64,000 nucleotides of DNA from assembly GCF_023101765.2 (NCBI RefSeq), contig NC_064214.1, positions 9,182,001 through 9,246,000 of the forward strand, given 5' to 3'. The stretch comes from Spodoptera frugiperda (taxonomy: Eukaryota > Arthropoda > Insecta > Lepidoptera > Noctuidae). The translations under genes were made by a program, and so were the position numbers. Numbering within the stretch: position 1 is the first letter of the stretch; each line of letters opens with the position of its first letter. The notes under the pieces were generated by a model. It was not told the DNA's origin. It worked only from the letters and a program-made list of their open reading frames with translations, and ran no database searches. Below are positions 1 through 12,234 of the stretch, piece after piece.

Positions 1-240
1 GTTATAGTTGTCTTGAATTTTAGACTTATATTTCTTTGTCATCTACTGATGACCTCTAGTATGAGTTTACTACAATAGTTTTTGTCGATAGTAGCTAAAT
101 TTGTCGCCAGCAACTATCGAAAAATACTATTGCTTCAAACTCATGGTAGAGGTTCAGACAAAATTCCATATTCATACGTACGATACAGTAGTTGATTCCT
201 GCTTAAGATCTCTAATAGTAATGTTGTAGAATAATAGAGT

Positions 241-431
241 CAGCCGGAGCTGCGGACTGCCTAGCGGGGCCCCGGCTCGAAAAGCAGGGGTAGGAACGGG
301 GTGGTTTTTAGTCAGTAAGAGTCTGACTCTTTCTCTCGCCTCGCCCAAGCCGCTAAAATACCACATAATAATAATTTTCGCCGCTCCCAAGGCGGAAGAA
401 GTCATTAAATGATTTTCCCCCCTCAAAAAAG
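241..431 (+). mobile_element. R1-like LINE 3' end (5'-truncated)
   Basis: Same family as the 8.2-8.9 kb element, oriented with an A-rich tail at 3'. An extra block of about 38 bp (around 349-386) sits inside, flanked by a short CCCAAG repeat. Confidence 0.8.
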
Positions 432-878
432 GGTTAATTGACTCAAGACAATTCATTTTGATTCATTTGATCTCATAGCGAGTAGATTCTGACTAGCAAA
501 AGTAGTGGAAGGAAAATATTTCCAAAAACGTTCCACAATTTATTACAGTCTTGGTAAACTAGTAAATATCTAAAATAAAGTCTAAGAAAGATGTTAAAAA
601 CCACAATAAGATAATTTGAAACTTTATTACCTAATGCAAAACCACAATGGTTTATTGAAGAAGGTATTAGGTACTGCAGCATTAACCACGGCATTGTTTT
701 GACACTATTATTCTGTAATAAACTCTACGGACGCTATAGTTCAGGGAATTTTGTGGTTTTATCACCATTGATATTTCTTTTTCACATTTTTTATTATCCG
801 ATGATGACGATGAGATGACTGGTGGAAACTGTATTACTTCTTATAGTAGTATTTTAATTAAAAATTTCGTGAAACCTA

Positions 879-1028
879 TTTTTTTAAGGGGTGACAATCA
901 ACCAATGACTGGGTGAATGAGAACCAACCAGTGAATGAGAGGAAGTGTCAGACTCTTACTGACTAAAAACCACCCCGTTCCTACTTCTGCCTTTCGAACC
1001 GGAGCCCCGGTAACCCGCTACGCATTGG
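879..1028 (-). mobile_element. R1-like LINE 3' end
   Basis: Reverse orientation, starting with the T-rich tail. A short internal duplication of the CCA(A/G)TGA region is visible. Confidence 0.75.
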
Positions 1029-2835
1029 CATATGGCTAAGAAAAACTTGTTTCCCGGATTGACATTCTCATATGGTCTTTTCTCCTTTCTCCAAAATATC
1101 CTCCAGAAATGTATCTATCTACCTTGGAGTCGCAAGCCTATCAGATAAGCATATAATGCAATAGCCTACCATTTACATCGCGTACAACGTGTATTGCAAA
1201 AGATTTCCGTGTTTTATTCGTTGACGTGAGCCAGTATTCGATATTGCGCGTCCTGCGGTTTAGGAATGGGTGTTGAAGTTATCGATATTTTTTTAAATGT
1301 ATCGATAACAGTATGGTGTCTGGAATTATGATAATTGCATGTGCTGGGCTTATTATTATAGTTGCCCTTATTATTTTGAGATAATTAGGATTATAGGTGT
1401 AAAACCGTTACAGTTAATATTTTTTATTTTATTTTCATCGTTTTTGTTTTTGTGTTATTCATGCAACATCAGCCTTAAGCAGTTGATTACAACTATTATT
1501 CTTTAGTTTATTTGTAAATAAAACTCGTTTTTTACCATCACCTGTATGCGGCGTTTGGGAGGGTTCCGTTTACACCCTGTTTACCTAAAAAAATCCTATA
1601 TCATATGACATCAAGTTTTCGATATTTAACTTTATAAAAGTCTTTTTAGTACCTAGATTTGCTTAGATAGTTTTATAACTTTAATGTTTTGCAATAAAAT
1701 CGATTGTTATATTGTTTTAAATGTTAACGGAAATATACAATTCATTTGAAAAAAGTGTTTTTACTTATGCAAATGAAAACTTGTCGGAAAATTGTTAATT
1801 AATATTATTAGTTGTGAATATGAATAGTAAGGAAATAATTAAATTGGTAAAACAATAATATTACCTAATTGTTTTGTCTCTAATTACTTTTTCTGAAGGA
1901 AATGCAAAGAATTGTGAAAGAAAGAAAAACTATTTGTTGATTATATTCGATTGATTTCGTCACGTTGCAAATTAATAAAAAATGAGTATAATTACTAGTA
2001 CTTTATAGATTACTTTAGTTTCTTGCTGAAGTCATACAATAGTTATACTTGAAACTCACTTTTGTAAAAATCTTGCTGTTTCCAAGAACTAGTCTAGAAG
2101 GAATGTCGGTAAACTCTCTACTGAAGTGTGTACCAAATATCGATCGATTAATTATCAGGAAGAGGAAGAGAACAAACTTACAATTACTAAATTTGACACA
2201 ATCAAAAAAAAAACGAGGCAAGGAAAATAAAACCGTTTTATAATAAAAATTAAAACGTTCAAACATGTCCTAAGCATATTGATAGCAAAACCTGACACCT
2301 GCCAATAATTGCAATCGCTGGGTTGATGACGAGTAATCACTAACACTTTAGCTCTTGATCAATGTCAATATCAATATCATTTAAAGTAATTCAGTAGGCA
2401 CCATATTATGACTGAACAGGTTGGAACACGCTAGTATATATAGATATTATATTTTATGTGATATAATTGGTATCTGAGATCTTATGGTACTAAAAATAGA
2501 GGATTTTTTATTCCAAACTAACCATATATGGCATGCTATTTTTTTTTAATTGGTTTTTCACACGATATAACTGAAACAATTTGAAATCTATAGGTATTTG
2601 AATAGAGTTTTTGAAATCTGGTTGTGAGTTGATAGCTTATACCTTGCTATGGCGAAAACATGTTTTAATAGTGGATATACCTGTAAACACTGATGTTTTA
2701 TTTTAATTTTAAGTTATTTTTTTAGGGAATTGGAAGGAGTGTATTCTATCTTTACTAAACACTCAGATCTGTTCAGTGTCTAGTTTTTGTATGAAAGAGT
2801 AATAACATACATATACACATTACATCAACAGCCTA
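1029..2835. other. Gene-free AT-rich stretch
   Basis: Short overlapping frames around 2,015-2,346 on both strands are AT-driven; no splice-supported exon or recognised repeat. Confidence 0.5.
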
Positions 2836-2985
2836 TACGTGGCCACTGCTGTCTAAAGGCTTCTTCTCACATACTGGAGGTTTAAAAATTAATCACCACG
2901 CTTGTTCAATGCGATTGGCGATTTGAAAGTTATAATTAATAATTATAAGCACAGGTCCTCACGATGTTTTCCTTCTCCGTTATAT
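2836..2985 (+). mobile_element. Retroelement family J fragment
   Basis: GGCCACTGCTGTCTAAAGGC, AATCACCACGCTTG, CTCACGATGTTTTCC; matches the longer 42.2 kb copy. Confidence 0.65.
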
Positions 2986-3520
2986 ACATATGCACATTAG
3001 AATAATCCTCATACGCTGTCATATTCATAGTATTAGATAGATATTATATTTATATAACCTCCGCAAGATAATATTATAGCAAAAAACTTAAGTCTTTCGA
3101 GGAATAACAGATACCATGTCATTATATATGTATCAAGAGTGTTTACATACACATAAATATAAGAAAATACATAAATGAATTAATATTGATTGATGTATTA
3201 CTTGACCAGTAACAGGTACAGCTTAGGACCATTAATAAAAGAGATTATTATATACGCTTAATACGATTCTACAATCGGTATGTGTAATAAATCGAGTTGA
3301 CAACACACTTGTTACGGCAACCGATTCATCAAGCGAGAACCGCTTAGGATTTTCTAACAATCGTAATTTAATTGTGTAACTAATGTAGTGTGTTAAATTA
3401 TAATAAGAGGTTCAGATACGATTTTCAGCCATAAAAAATAATTGGGATTTTCAATATAGCATATTATAGTCTGAAAATGTCTGAAAACGTGTCTAAGTTT
3501 TCTTGAAGTAGGTGTTTAAC

Positions 3521-3590
3521 GACTGCAGACTGCATAGCTGGTTACCGGGGCTCCGGCTCAAAAAGCAGGAGTACGAATGGGGTGGTTATT
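3521..3590 (+). mobile_element. R1-like LINE fragment
   Basis: Only the TTACCGGGGCTCCGGCTC part remains; it lacks the tail. Confidence 0.6.
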
Positions 3591-4092
3591 CTCATAAAGT
3601 AAAGTACCTATGTACGGTTTAATTGTAATAAATGATTTGACTTGATTTTGACTTTAAAAGCTACCCAGATGATATCTATTTAAAATGAACATATATTGAA
3701 CTTATTTTCTTAAAAAATAAAATGTTAACTTTAGAGTCAAACTAGGACCCCAATCAGATACAATAAAAATAAATGTACTGCCAGACGTCATATTGCAAAA
3801 ACATCGATAATTTTTCATCGACATACGACCCATCCCTACTGGCTCTATTCTGAACACAAGCTCTTTGTAGGATTGAAACTTTTTGACTCACAGGGATTGT
3901 TATCCGGCAAGTAGCTTCAAATATATGCTTTGCCTTCCACTAGCTTGTTCAGTTGTTCGTTTGGTAAAGATATAGCTGTTTTATTACGATTTGTACTTTT
4001 CTTGAATGATTTTGATTTATACTTTAGAAGATTCGGGATCTTAAAATAGACTCTCTTAGACTATTTCACTTATAGTCTTACAGAAACAGACT

Positions 4093-4266
4093 ACACGGTT
4101 GGTGCAGGCTGCCGCGTAACGTGTAGCGGGTTCGACTACCGCACGAGCAGCTCTTTGTCTGATTCACAAATTGTTGTTCCGGGTTTGGGTGTCATGTGCA
4201 TATAAACTTGTATGTTTGTAAACGTACTACAGGAGAAGTCATTAGGTGATTTTCACCCCTAAAAAA
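4093..4266 (+). mobile_element. SINE family D joined to an R1-like LINE tail
   Basis: 4,093 to about 4,230 matches the 24.4 kb SINE (CACGTGTAGCGGGTTCGA-like head, CACAAATTGTTGTT body). From about 4,231 the sequence is GTCATTAGGTGATTTTC plus CCTAAAAAAA, which is the tail of the R1-like LINE repeat. It looks like a chimera. Confidence 0.6.
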
Positions 4267-4882
4267 ATAGTATTTTAAAAATGATTCCATGTGTAGTTTT
4301 GTCTTTTCTGCTATTTTATTGTATGTAGGTATAGATTAATGAATTGAATTGAATAGGTTGCTTATGCACAGGCGAGTGGCCTACTAATTTATAGAAATAA
4401 GACTATATGAACTGTAATACCTAGTATTACATTATCTCTCACAGATATGGTGGCTACTGGACAGCTCAAATGTAATTATGCAAGTGTACGCAAGACACCT
4501 GCTGAGCTGCTGATCCTACATTGTATAGTGCATTGACTTATTGCGTATTATTTTTAGCGTGGGATCTCGTTTGCTGGGCTTGCGATAATTAAACGAAGAC
4601 TCAGTAGTAGTAAGTACATATAGGTAAGAGAAAAGACGATGTACCTACTGTATTTACTTAAAATATTTTGGTTAGTTCCAATATATTAATTAAATAGTTT
4701 TTTTTAGTGAGTTTTTGATACATGGTAGAAGTAGATCTAAAGGTTCATTTAGTTTTGTCAAATCTTCATTTAACATCATATCATTTAGTTTTGATTAAAT
4801 GGATTCAATCACATCAGCATAATGTATGACTCCATTTTGTTCCACTATACTAATATTACAAATTTCACGCTTTCACTGAGGA

Positions 4883-5083
4883 ATTTTTAAGGGGAAAATC
4901 ATCCAATGACATCTCTCGCCTTGGGCGAGACGAGAGGGAGTGTCAGATTCTTACTGACTGAAAACCGCCCTCTTCCTACTTCTGCCCTTCGAGCCGAAGC
5001 CCCGGTAAATACGCTAGGTAGTCTGCAGCTTCGGATCAGGCATCTACTAGGCCTCATGTGTGGTGGTCTGATGATTATTTGAG
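4883..5083 (-). mobile_element. R1-like LINE 3' end
   Basis: Nearly complete short form, extending through GTGGTGGTCTGATG. Degenerate similarity may continue to about 5,150. Confidence 0.8.
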
Positions 5084-5439
5084 TCACGCCAGGACAAAAT
5101 ACTATCGCAACGCGCCGCACGCTTTGTATGCGATTCAGAATACTGAACCTAGGCATACTCGAAGCCTCATGAAGTACCTATAGAAATAATTCATTCACCC
5201 TACCTACCAACATTCTCAACTGACCTTACAAGCTTAGATTTAACTTAATAACTTATTTACAAGCTCAAGAATGCGACAAATAAACACAACATAGGTAGCA
5301 AACGTCACATCAATATACGCAGTAAGATCGCTTAGTTATTTATTTACACAATATCATAGAGCTGTCTGTTTCAAGGATAAGCAGCTGTTGTTGTTTATCT
5401 ATACTTATTTTTTTATGGATAATTTTTTTTATGATAGAG

Positions 5440-5635
5440 TTGAAGAGTTAGTTTGTTTGGACGCGCTAAATCTCCAGAACTACTGATCCGATCTGAATAA
5501 TTATTTTATTCTTTTTCGTGTTGAATAGTGCATTTATCGAGGAAAGCTATAGGCTATAAAACATCACGCTATGACCAATAGGAGCCAAGCAGAGCGGGTG
5601 AAACCGCGCGGAAGTAGCTAGTATATTATAATACC
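5440..5635 (+). mobile_element. RTE-like LINE 3' tail, variant 1
   Basis: Has the GGCTATAGGCTATA-like core (AAGCTATAGGCTATAAAACA), ATCACGCTATGACC and a terminal GGAAGTAGCTAGTAT. These are features of LINE tails common in moths; the class call is by recall. Confidence 0.55.
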
Positions 5636-6427
5636 GTTTGTTAAAAAAATGTACTTCCAAAATGACGTCATAAGTTTGATTGTTATTCGTAGTGGTAGGT
5701 GGTGCGCGGAATTTCCGAACCGATACGGCCTTCAAGCCTTTAAGAAAAAAAACATATTCTTTTTTTATTAATGAAATGGTTTTATTTAGCTTCACCTGTT
5801 TGTTTGGGTCTTTTGTAATTGGATTTAAACCCCCATTCTGACGTCCGATAGATCTGATATTTGATACATCCTTTTAATCTTCATGACCATACCCAATTAA
5901 AACCGTTTGACATAAAAATATTTTCATGTACAGATCAATATAGGCCGAAGTGCTTTTCTTTACCTAATAGATTTTGGACTGTATTACAACACAGTAAAAT
6001 TGAAATTATAGCAACAGATATCAATAGCTTAGCGTGTTTTTCTTTAAGATCATTTCATAGTAACCTTACTTTAAAATAATTCCCTACAACGATTAAAAAC
6101 TTGCTTATTTAAAGTTCAATTACCCCAACTTCATTCAAAAACAAAATCTATTATTACAATATTGACATTTATTGAAATTACCAAAACCTTTGATGTTGCT
6201 CGTCTAGCTAATAACACTTAAGTGCTATTATTGCTTAAACAAAATGGCGTTTAAGAAAAAGGTAACTTTGTGATTATGAAACGAGAACTTATAAATTTGA
6301 AGGCGACTTGGATCTGTAGGGCTGATGCTGGTACATAAGTTGATCAAGTTTATAATAAACAAATAAATATCGTCACGCCTTTTAAGTACTAAAATTTATG
6401 TTGTAAGTCTCATATGCTATATGTTCT

Positions 6428-6530
6428 AGGGGTTGAGCCTATTGCCAAATACCGGGTGCTACTTCCAGACTCCGTGCTACTACTAATTAAATCGGAAAAA
6501 AGGCCAGCAATACCATGCCCGACGAGAATC
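6428..6530 (-). mobile_element. SINE family C fragment
   Basis: Middle and head part, reverse orientation. Confidence 0.65.
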
Positions 6531-6704
6531 TAACTGATAACTTACAACAGGGCTATGAAAAAATTACAACAAATTAAAAATAATGGATAAAATGTTAAAA
6601 CTACGTATAGATATCGAGTGCTGATAGAGAGTGCTCAAGTATCTATTCAGGCATGATCTAATTTGCTAAAATAAACATGTGAGGTAATATTTTTAAGTTT
6701 ACCA

Positions 6705-6952
6705 AGTGTGGGAGAGCCTGTTCGGCACGCGATAATCGGCTCGCCCGGAGTGATAGCATGGCCTAACCGACGTTATAAACGCTTGCGTTGTGTTTTGTTG
6801 TGTGAGTGAGGTTACCGGAGGCCCAATGCCTCCTTCCCGATCTCCCAAACTAAAAGGCTGGCAACGACTTTGAATGATCTGGTGTTTTATCCATGGGCGA
6901 CGGCATTGCTTATCAAGTGAACGGCAAGTTTACCGGCGTGTTATAAAAAAAA
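6705..6952 (+). mobile_element. SINE family B, diverged full-length
   Basis: Same start (AGTGTGGGAGAGCC) and end (TTTACCGGCGTG, then an A run) as the 55.8 kb copy. Confidence 0.75.
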
Positions 6953-7307
6953 TTGCTTACTTAAGTTAAACTCGACAACCCTGAAGCAACCCTAAGGACG
7001 AATGGTAATTTACTTGAATAACTTCTGAATTATGAATACTGAAAATCTGACCCGGGAGTGCTGTGTAACTTTGGAAAATTGTAATTTGTAAGTACCTTTC
7101 GAGGGTAAACAGATTACTTGCCTTATTCCAGGTGCCCTGAGTCATCTGAATGTTATGTATAAGTCAAGCTTAGTCATTTCATTTGTAGATTTGTTCCAAT
7201 TGATGTAGGTAAGTGTTGTTAATCATCATGAATCAAAAATTACTTTTTTTAATAATAGAATCCAATCACTTACCCCTTTCTTGGATGAGGTGAGTGTTAA
7301 ACTCTTA

Positions 7308-7419
7308 TTTTTTATGGAATAGGAGGCAAACGAGCACACGAATCATTTGATGGTAAGCAATCAGTGCGGCCCTTGGAGACCCGCAACATCAGAGGAGTAA
7401 CAGGCGCGTTGCCGGCATA
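7308..7419 (-). mobile_element. SINE family B, 3' half
   Basis: Reverse orientation, from the CGAGCACACGAATC region to CGCGTTGCCGGC. Confidence 0.75.
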
Positions 7420-8221
7420 TAATAACGGGGTTCGTCCTTAATTAAAAATTAATTAAGACTAAAAAAAAACAAGCACGAAATTACATTTTTGCAGTATAAA
7501 TTAGCAAATCAACGCACATATCAAATGAGTTATTGTAAGCACTAAATGCCTAGGCCTTAGGCAGTCCCAGGACGAAAATAACTCTTTAATACTAAGTGTA
7601 TACTCGTGTAGGGAATTACTAGGCTACCTGTATTTCGTAGATATTATTCTCTAATGAGCTATTTGTTTGTGTCGAAACACTAACTTTTTGTAGGCTACTT
7701 TTCATTGTTATTTAGATATTTTAGGTTCATTAACAGTTAATGAAAATTCTTTTGTTTATGTAGAAGGGTGTTTAATTGATTTATGCTTAAATTCCTTTTA
7801 ACGTCTTGTACGCTGGTAAGGAACACAATAAGTGTCTCTCTCCCGGCATACTGGTTAATAATGAATTGCTTTAATCAGTACTTTTGATATATGATACGTG
7901 AATACTGATAAAATTTTATATGGAACTAGCTGTGCCCGGACTTCGTCCGCTGAATGTTACTTTGAGGCATTATAATTTTTAAAACAACTATCTCAGCTTC
8001 ATTAATTATAGCTGTTACCCACGGTTAATTTGTGCATTGAAAATTCGTGATAGCACAGGATTATGATTATAAGGAACAATCCACACTCATTTCTATACTA
8101 TATGTGTTTCCAATGTTTATTGTAAGTGCGCCTATAGGTTGAGTAACCGCCACCCCGGTTTGTGTTTCAGAAATATTCCTAGGGTACATTTTTAGATGGT
8201 CCGTTACATATTATGCAGTGG

Positions 8222-8872
8222 TAAGTCCCCTTTTGAAGAATTGAGATCATAAATCACCTACCGCCTGACGCAATTACCGGCCACGGAAGTTTTGGTTGGT
8301 ACCTGTATCGAATTCGGTGGGAGGAAACACCCGGGCATTTCGTCTGGGTATCGTCATTGCGAGGACGGAAGATATGGTGGAGCATACAGTGGCGGTGTGC
8401 ATTGCATGTGCTGAGATTGAGTCCTTAAGTGTGAATACGGTAACCTCTCATTTTAGTTAGGCCAATGCGGAGCGAGGGGGAAAGAGACGCCGTCTCCCCT
8501 TCTGCGAAGCAATCCTAGTAAGGAGGAGGCAGCCGTGAGGGAACGATCCTCATCACGAAAGCAGCCGCAGAAGACACTTCCGGGCGTTCGCGTAACGATC
8601 CCCGGCCACCGACCGTAAGCGCGGGTCTCGGACGGCGAGTAAGAGTAGTCGTCGCCCGATCAAAACCAGACCCGTGCACCGTGCGTCGCGTTCTTGAGCG
8701 CTCAAAGAGCCATTACAGATAATAGGGCTGATACGATCCGGTGCTGCAGACAACGTAAAAGATTACCGGGGCCCCGGCTCAAATCAGAACGGGGTAATTT
8801 TTAACTCCTTCTCGCTTCACCCAAGGCAGGAGTAGCCAAATGATTTTCCCCCCTCAAAAAAAAGAAAGAGTA
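8222..8872 (+). pseudogene. R1-like non-LTR retrotransposon: degenerate reverse transcriptase C-terminus plus 3' UTR
   Basis: Between frameshifts one can read TYRLTQ, GHGSFGWYLYRI, GYRHCEDG, VEHTVAVCIACAEIE, then RDAVSPFCEAI and KEEAAVRERSSSRK. These are the order and spacing of the C-terminal Zn-knuckle region of R1-clade LINE polymerases (GHGCFG...C-x2-C...H...C). At least three frameshifts make it dead. From about 8,700 it runs into the short repeat seen some 20 times elsewhere in the window, ending in CCCCCCTCAAAAAAAA. This identifies that repeat as the 3' end of this LINE. Confidence 0.75.
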
Positions 8873-9611
8873 CTTTCTAGAAAAATGTTTTCTTTTATAC
8901 ATGGTGACGCAAGGTTATGAAATCCTTAAGGACCATATTTTATACCCTATCCTATTTTTATGTATAAATTAGAATTGTTTTTTTGTTTGTCAAATGTTCC
9001 AGCCATTATTGCACTATATGTAGAATCTGGTTGTACTTTGTTAGAAGCCACAATAAAATGTGGGCGTGTGGTAAACCGCTTTTTGCCATTCTACGCTGTA
9101 AACAAAGTCTTTCGATGGTCAATGATCAAAAAATGTTTTACTTCGTTAGTAAGACTATAATTTTTTTGAGTATAGTTACACAGGCTCCGCGTCGTTCGCA
9201 AACAATGCCTCTCCTTGGCAGCGTCGTGTTTCGCACATCATGCGGCGCGGGCGTATATCGGAGTTATTTTAAAATTGTAATACTAAGATGTTTATTCGTT
9301 TAGTGATGTAAGACAATTCACAATTAAATACTCTAATGAACAACACATTTATTTCGATAAAGATTAATATTTTTTCGTTATATTACTCTTAACAAATAAT
9401 GCATTAATTTCGACCCAGTTTGATTACCATAAAAACGATTCTAGTAAGTTAATCCTAAAAGATAGACATATACTGTAACTTTTTAGATCATTTTAAGAGG
9501 AATAATACTTTCATCATATAAATTTCGTATCTTACCATTTTCGCAGCGCACGCAACGGAACCTCAGGAATTAATATTTCCCCCGTTTTGTCCACACTTTC
9601 CTTTATTTCTT

Positions 9612-9664
9612 CGCTTCTAATAGTTATAGCGTGATGTTTTATAGCCTATAACCTTCCTGAAAAG
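9612..9664 (-). mobile_element. RTE-like LINE tail variant 1, scrap
   Basis: Matches GCGTGATGTTTTATAGCCTA of the 5.4 kb copy in reverse. Confidence 0.5.
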
Positions 9665-9745
9665 TCTTTTGTTTATGTAGAAGGGTGTTTAATTGACCTA
9701 AAAATATCTGAGATATTTTTTTTATTCATTAAACATTATCGGTGT

Positions 9746-9811
9746 GTCTCCTCTGGTGTTGCGGGTGTCCATGGGCGGCGCTGATCGCTTACCATTAGGT
9801 GACTCGTTTCG
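9746..9811 (+). mobile_element. SINE family B fragment
   Basis: Only CTCTGGTGTTGCGGGTGTCC through the GGTGACTCGTTT end remains. Confidence 0.7.
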
Positions 9812-11757
9812 ATTCGAGCTGCTTAAATCTTTGACTGCCAATAGAAAACTGTTGAAGGCAAATCGTGGTCATCGTTGACTACTACGGCACTCTATGTAAT
9901 ATTAAAATTACAAAGTAGTGTTTTAATAAGAATTATAAACTCCGCCGAAGCGAAGTCATTCAAAAAATATTATAGACTCATTTGAGTGTTCCCCTCCACG
10001 GAAATCTTTAGTAAAAGGCGAAAGATTTATGCGTTTTGAAGGGAAACCAGAGTTAACTCAGACGAGTATCTGAGCCGACCCAACCAAACGCCGGAGAATC
10101 TTAACACCGCGATTCAGAAAATGACGTCACTGCACAGTGACATCTGTTAGTACGGTTTGGAACTAATCGGTGCGTCATTGAAATAAATGTTTGGCCGTAG
10201 ATAAACCAAATGAGCTTTATACAATCATAATATTATACACATTTAAATAAAAATGTGTTCTTTTTTAAATCATGTTTTTATTAAATTAAAACAAGCTTTA
10301 TCAATCGTTAATCATTGTTATAACGGTAGACAGTAACATACACATAAGGTCTATAATTGCGTGTGTTATGCGTGTGTATGTGTATATGAATATTTGGTTC
10401 GAGGTTGCATAGTGCGGTGGGCAGTAATTGAACATTCCTAGTGTCGCGTCGAGTGTTGAAACTGCGGTTATAGCATAGCGGGTAGCGGTTTCAAACTACA
10501 TATACTGGAGTTTTAAAATATTTCACACCAAAAAATGCCCAGAATAAGAGTGTTACAGGAGTTTATACTGCATTTTAATTTTATTATAAGCCTAAACATC
10601 GTTTTATTATTTATTTACCACGTTTAAAGGCATTCTGAACACACAACTCAATAGTGTTTCATGAAATTATACAAAGGTGGATTACAACGCCATCTATGAA
10701 GTATATTCTGAACTAAATTTAAAGTCATGGCTGCCAAGTTCAAGAAAGTGAATTATTATGTTTTTACTGTGTAATTATAATCTTTATAGGTAAAAATAAT
10801 TTGTTATAAGCTATATACAATATAGATGATAATAGATACACAATGTCATTGTAAATATATATACAAAAAATCGTAGATATACAGACAAGTGTACGAATTT
10901 ATACGAACGAATTACAATGCATAAGTTTTTAAGTATAAACTTGGATAATTTGCATGCTGCTTTGACAGCGAAACATATTGATCTCTTTTAAATATTTATG
11001 TAACAACTCTGTATTTACCGTGTTTCTGGCAAATAAATATATTATTATCATTATAAATTTATGTAAAACCTAATTCTAATTAACCAATCAACTTCAATAC
11101 AGTCTCTAAACAAACTATAACAAGAATGTCCTTCCTTATAAAATTCGTATCAAGCAAATCTGTTTCTAATGTCATCAGATAGCGCTTTGTAGCGTCTTGT
11201 AAGAAACTTATACGCCTCGCCTTGGTTCGCCTTGCCTTGCTTCGTCTCGCCTCGCCTCACTTCGGCTCGTTTACCATAGTTCTATATTGCAGTTTGCTGC
11301 ACTCTTTATTAACTGGCTAGGAACTTTGTAATCCAATGTCAATGAATTGTGTAGACATAAGATGGGGTGTATCTTTGTTCTAAGGATAGTGTTTAGCGTT
11401 ACTTTTCAAGTGACTATTTCTGCTCTTTTGACGTATGTTTTTTTCAATTAGTACTAAGATTAATAACTGAATGTACCTAATAATGAATGTTATTATTGTA
11501 AGTATGACATTTCCCATAATCGTATGGACTATCTTTTTACTTGATATGTTTGCATGATACTGTTTTAAATCGTCTACACCTAATTTACATCTAAATTCCC
11601 ATTTGCATGGCGTGAGCCTTATTATATGGCAATTTATATTATTTTATTTTTTAGAACAAATAGAATAGTCTGCAATTAAAGAATGAATTGGCTGAGATTA
11701 GGCCTCTGGACGCTATACTGTATACTGTTCTGATTTTATTTTCACTATAAATATTGA
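9812..11757. other. Gene-free stretch
   Basis: AT-rich; only the minisatellite at 11.2 kb stands out. Confidence 0.5.
11213..11272 (+). repeat. Small minisatellite, CGCCTCGCCTT-like units
   Basis: About six degenerate copies of a GC-rich unit (CCTTGGTTCGCCTTGCCTTG...) in AT-rich DNA. Confidence 0.7.
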
Positions 11758-11880
11758 TTGTCTTACTGGTCAACTGGTCGCAAATGCGATTACCGGCGAG
11801 GGGTCTCGGTTTTTTACTGGGCTCACCCCTAATTTAACACACACTACGCCACGGCTCACCCCTAATTTGTACACATTTAA
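11758..11880 (+). mobile_element. SINE family C, degenerate head
   Basis: ACTGGTCAACTGGTCGCAAA with a shortened body; a GGCTCACCCCTAATTT block occurs twice. Confidence 0.6.
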
Positions 11881-12109
11881 GTAATCTTTGCCTATAATAT
11901 ATCTTCACAGAATTAGACAAGATGTGAAACTACAAGACAGCTTATAACGTAAAAGCATGCATAGTAATATCAAACATTGTACCTGTAATCTTGATCATAG
12001 AGGTGATAGCAGATAGGCTCCGGTCTTCGCTTCAATCACACAAAGAGCCTTTATGCTCGTGTCAACTTGTAGTGATGTGCATTGTCGATAAGTATCGATA
12101 TCGATTCGC

Positions 12110-12234
12110 TTGGGCTCGAAAAGCAGAAGTAGGAACGGGGTTTTTAGGTTTTTAGTCAGTAAGAGTGTGACACTTCCTCTCGCCTCACCCAAGGCAGAAG
12201 AAGTTATTGGATGATGTTCCTCCCTCAAAAAAAT
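12110..12234 (+). mobile_element. R1-like LINE 3' end, short
   Basis: From GGCTCGAAAAGCAG to the CCTCAAAAAAA tail, with a small duplication of GGTTTTTAG. Confidence 0.75.
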
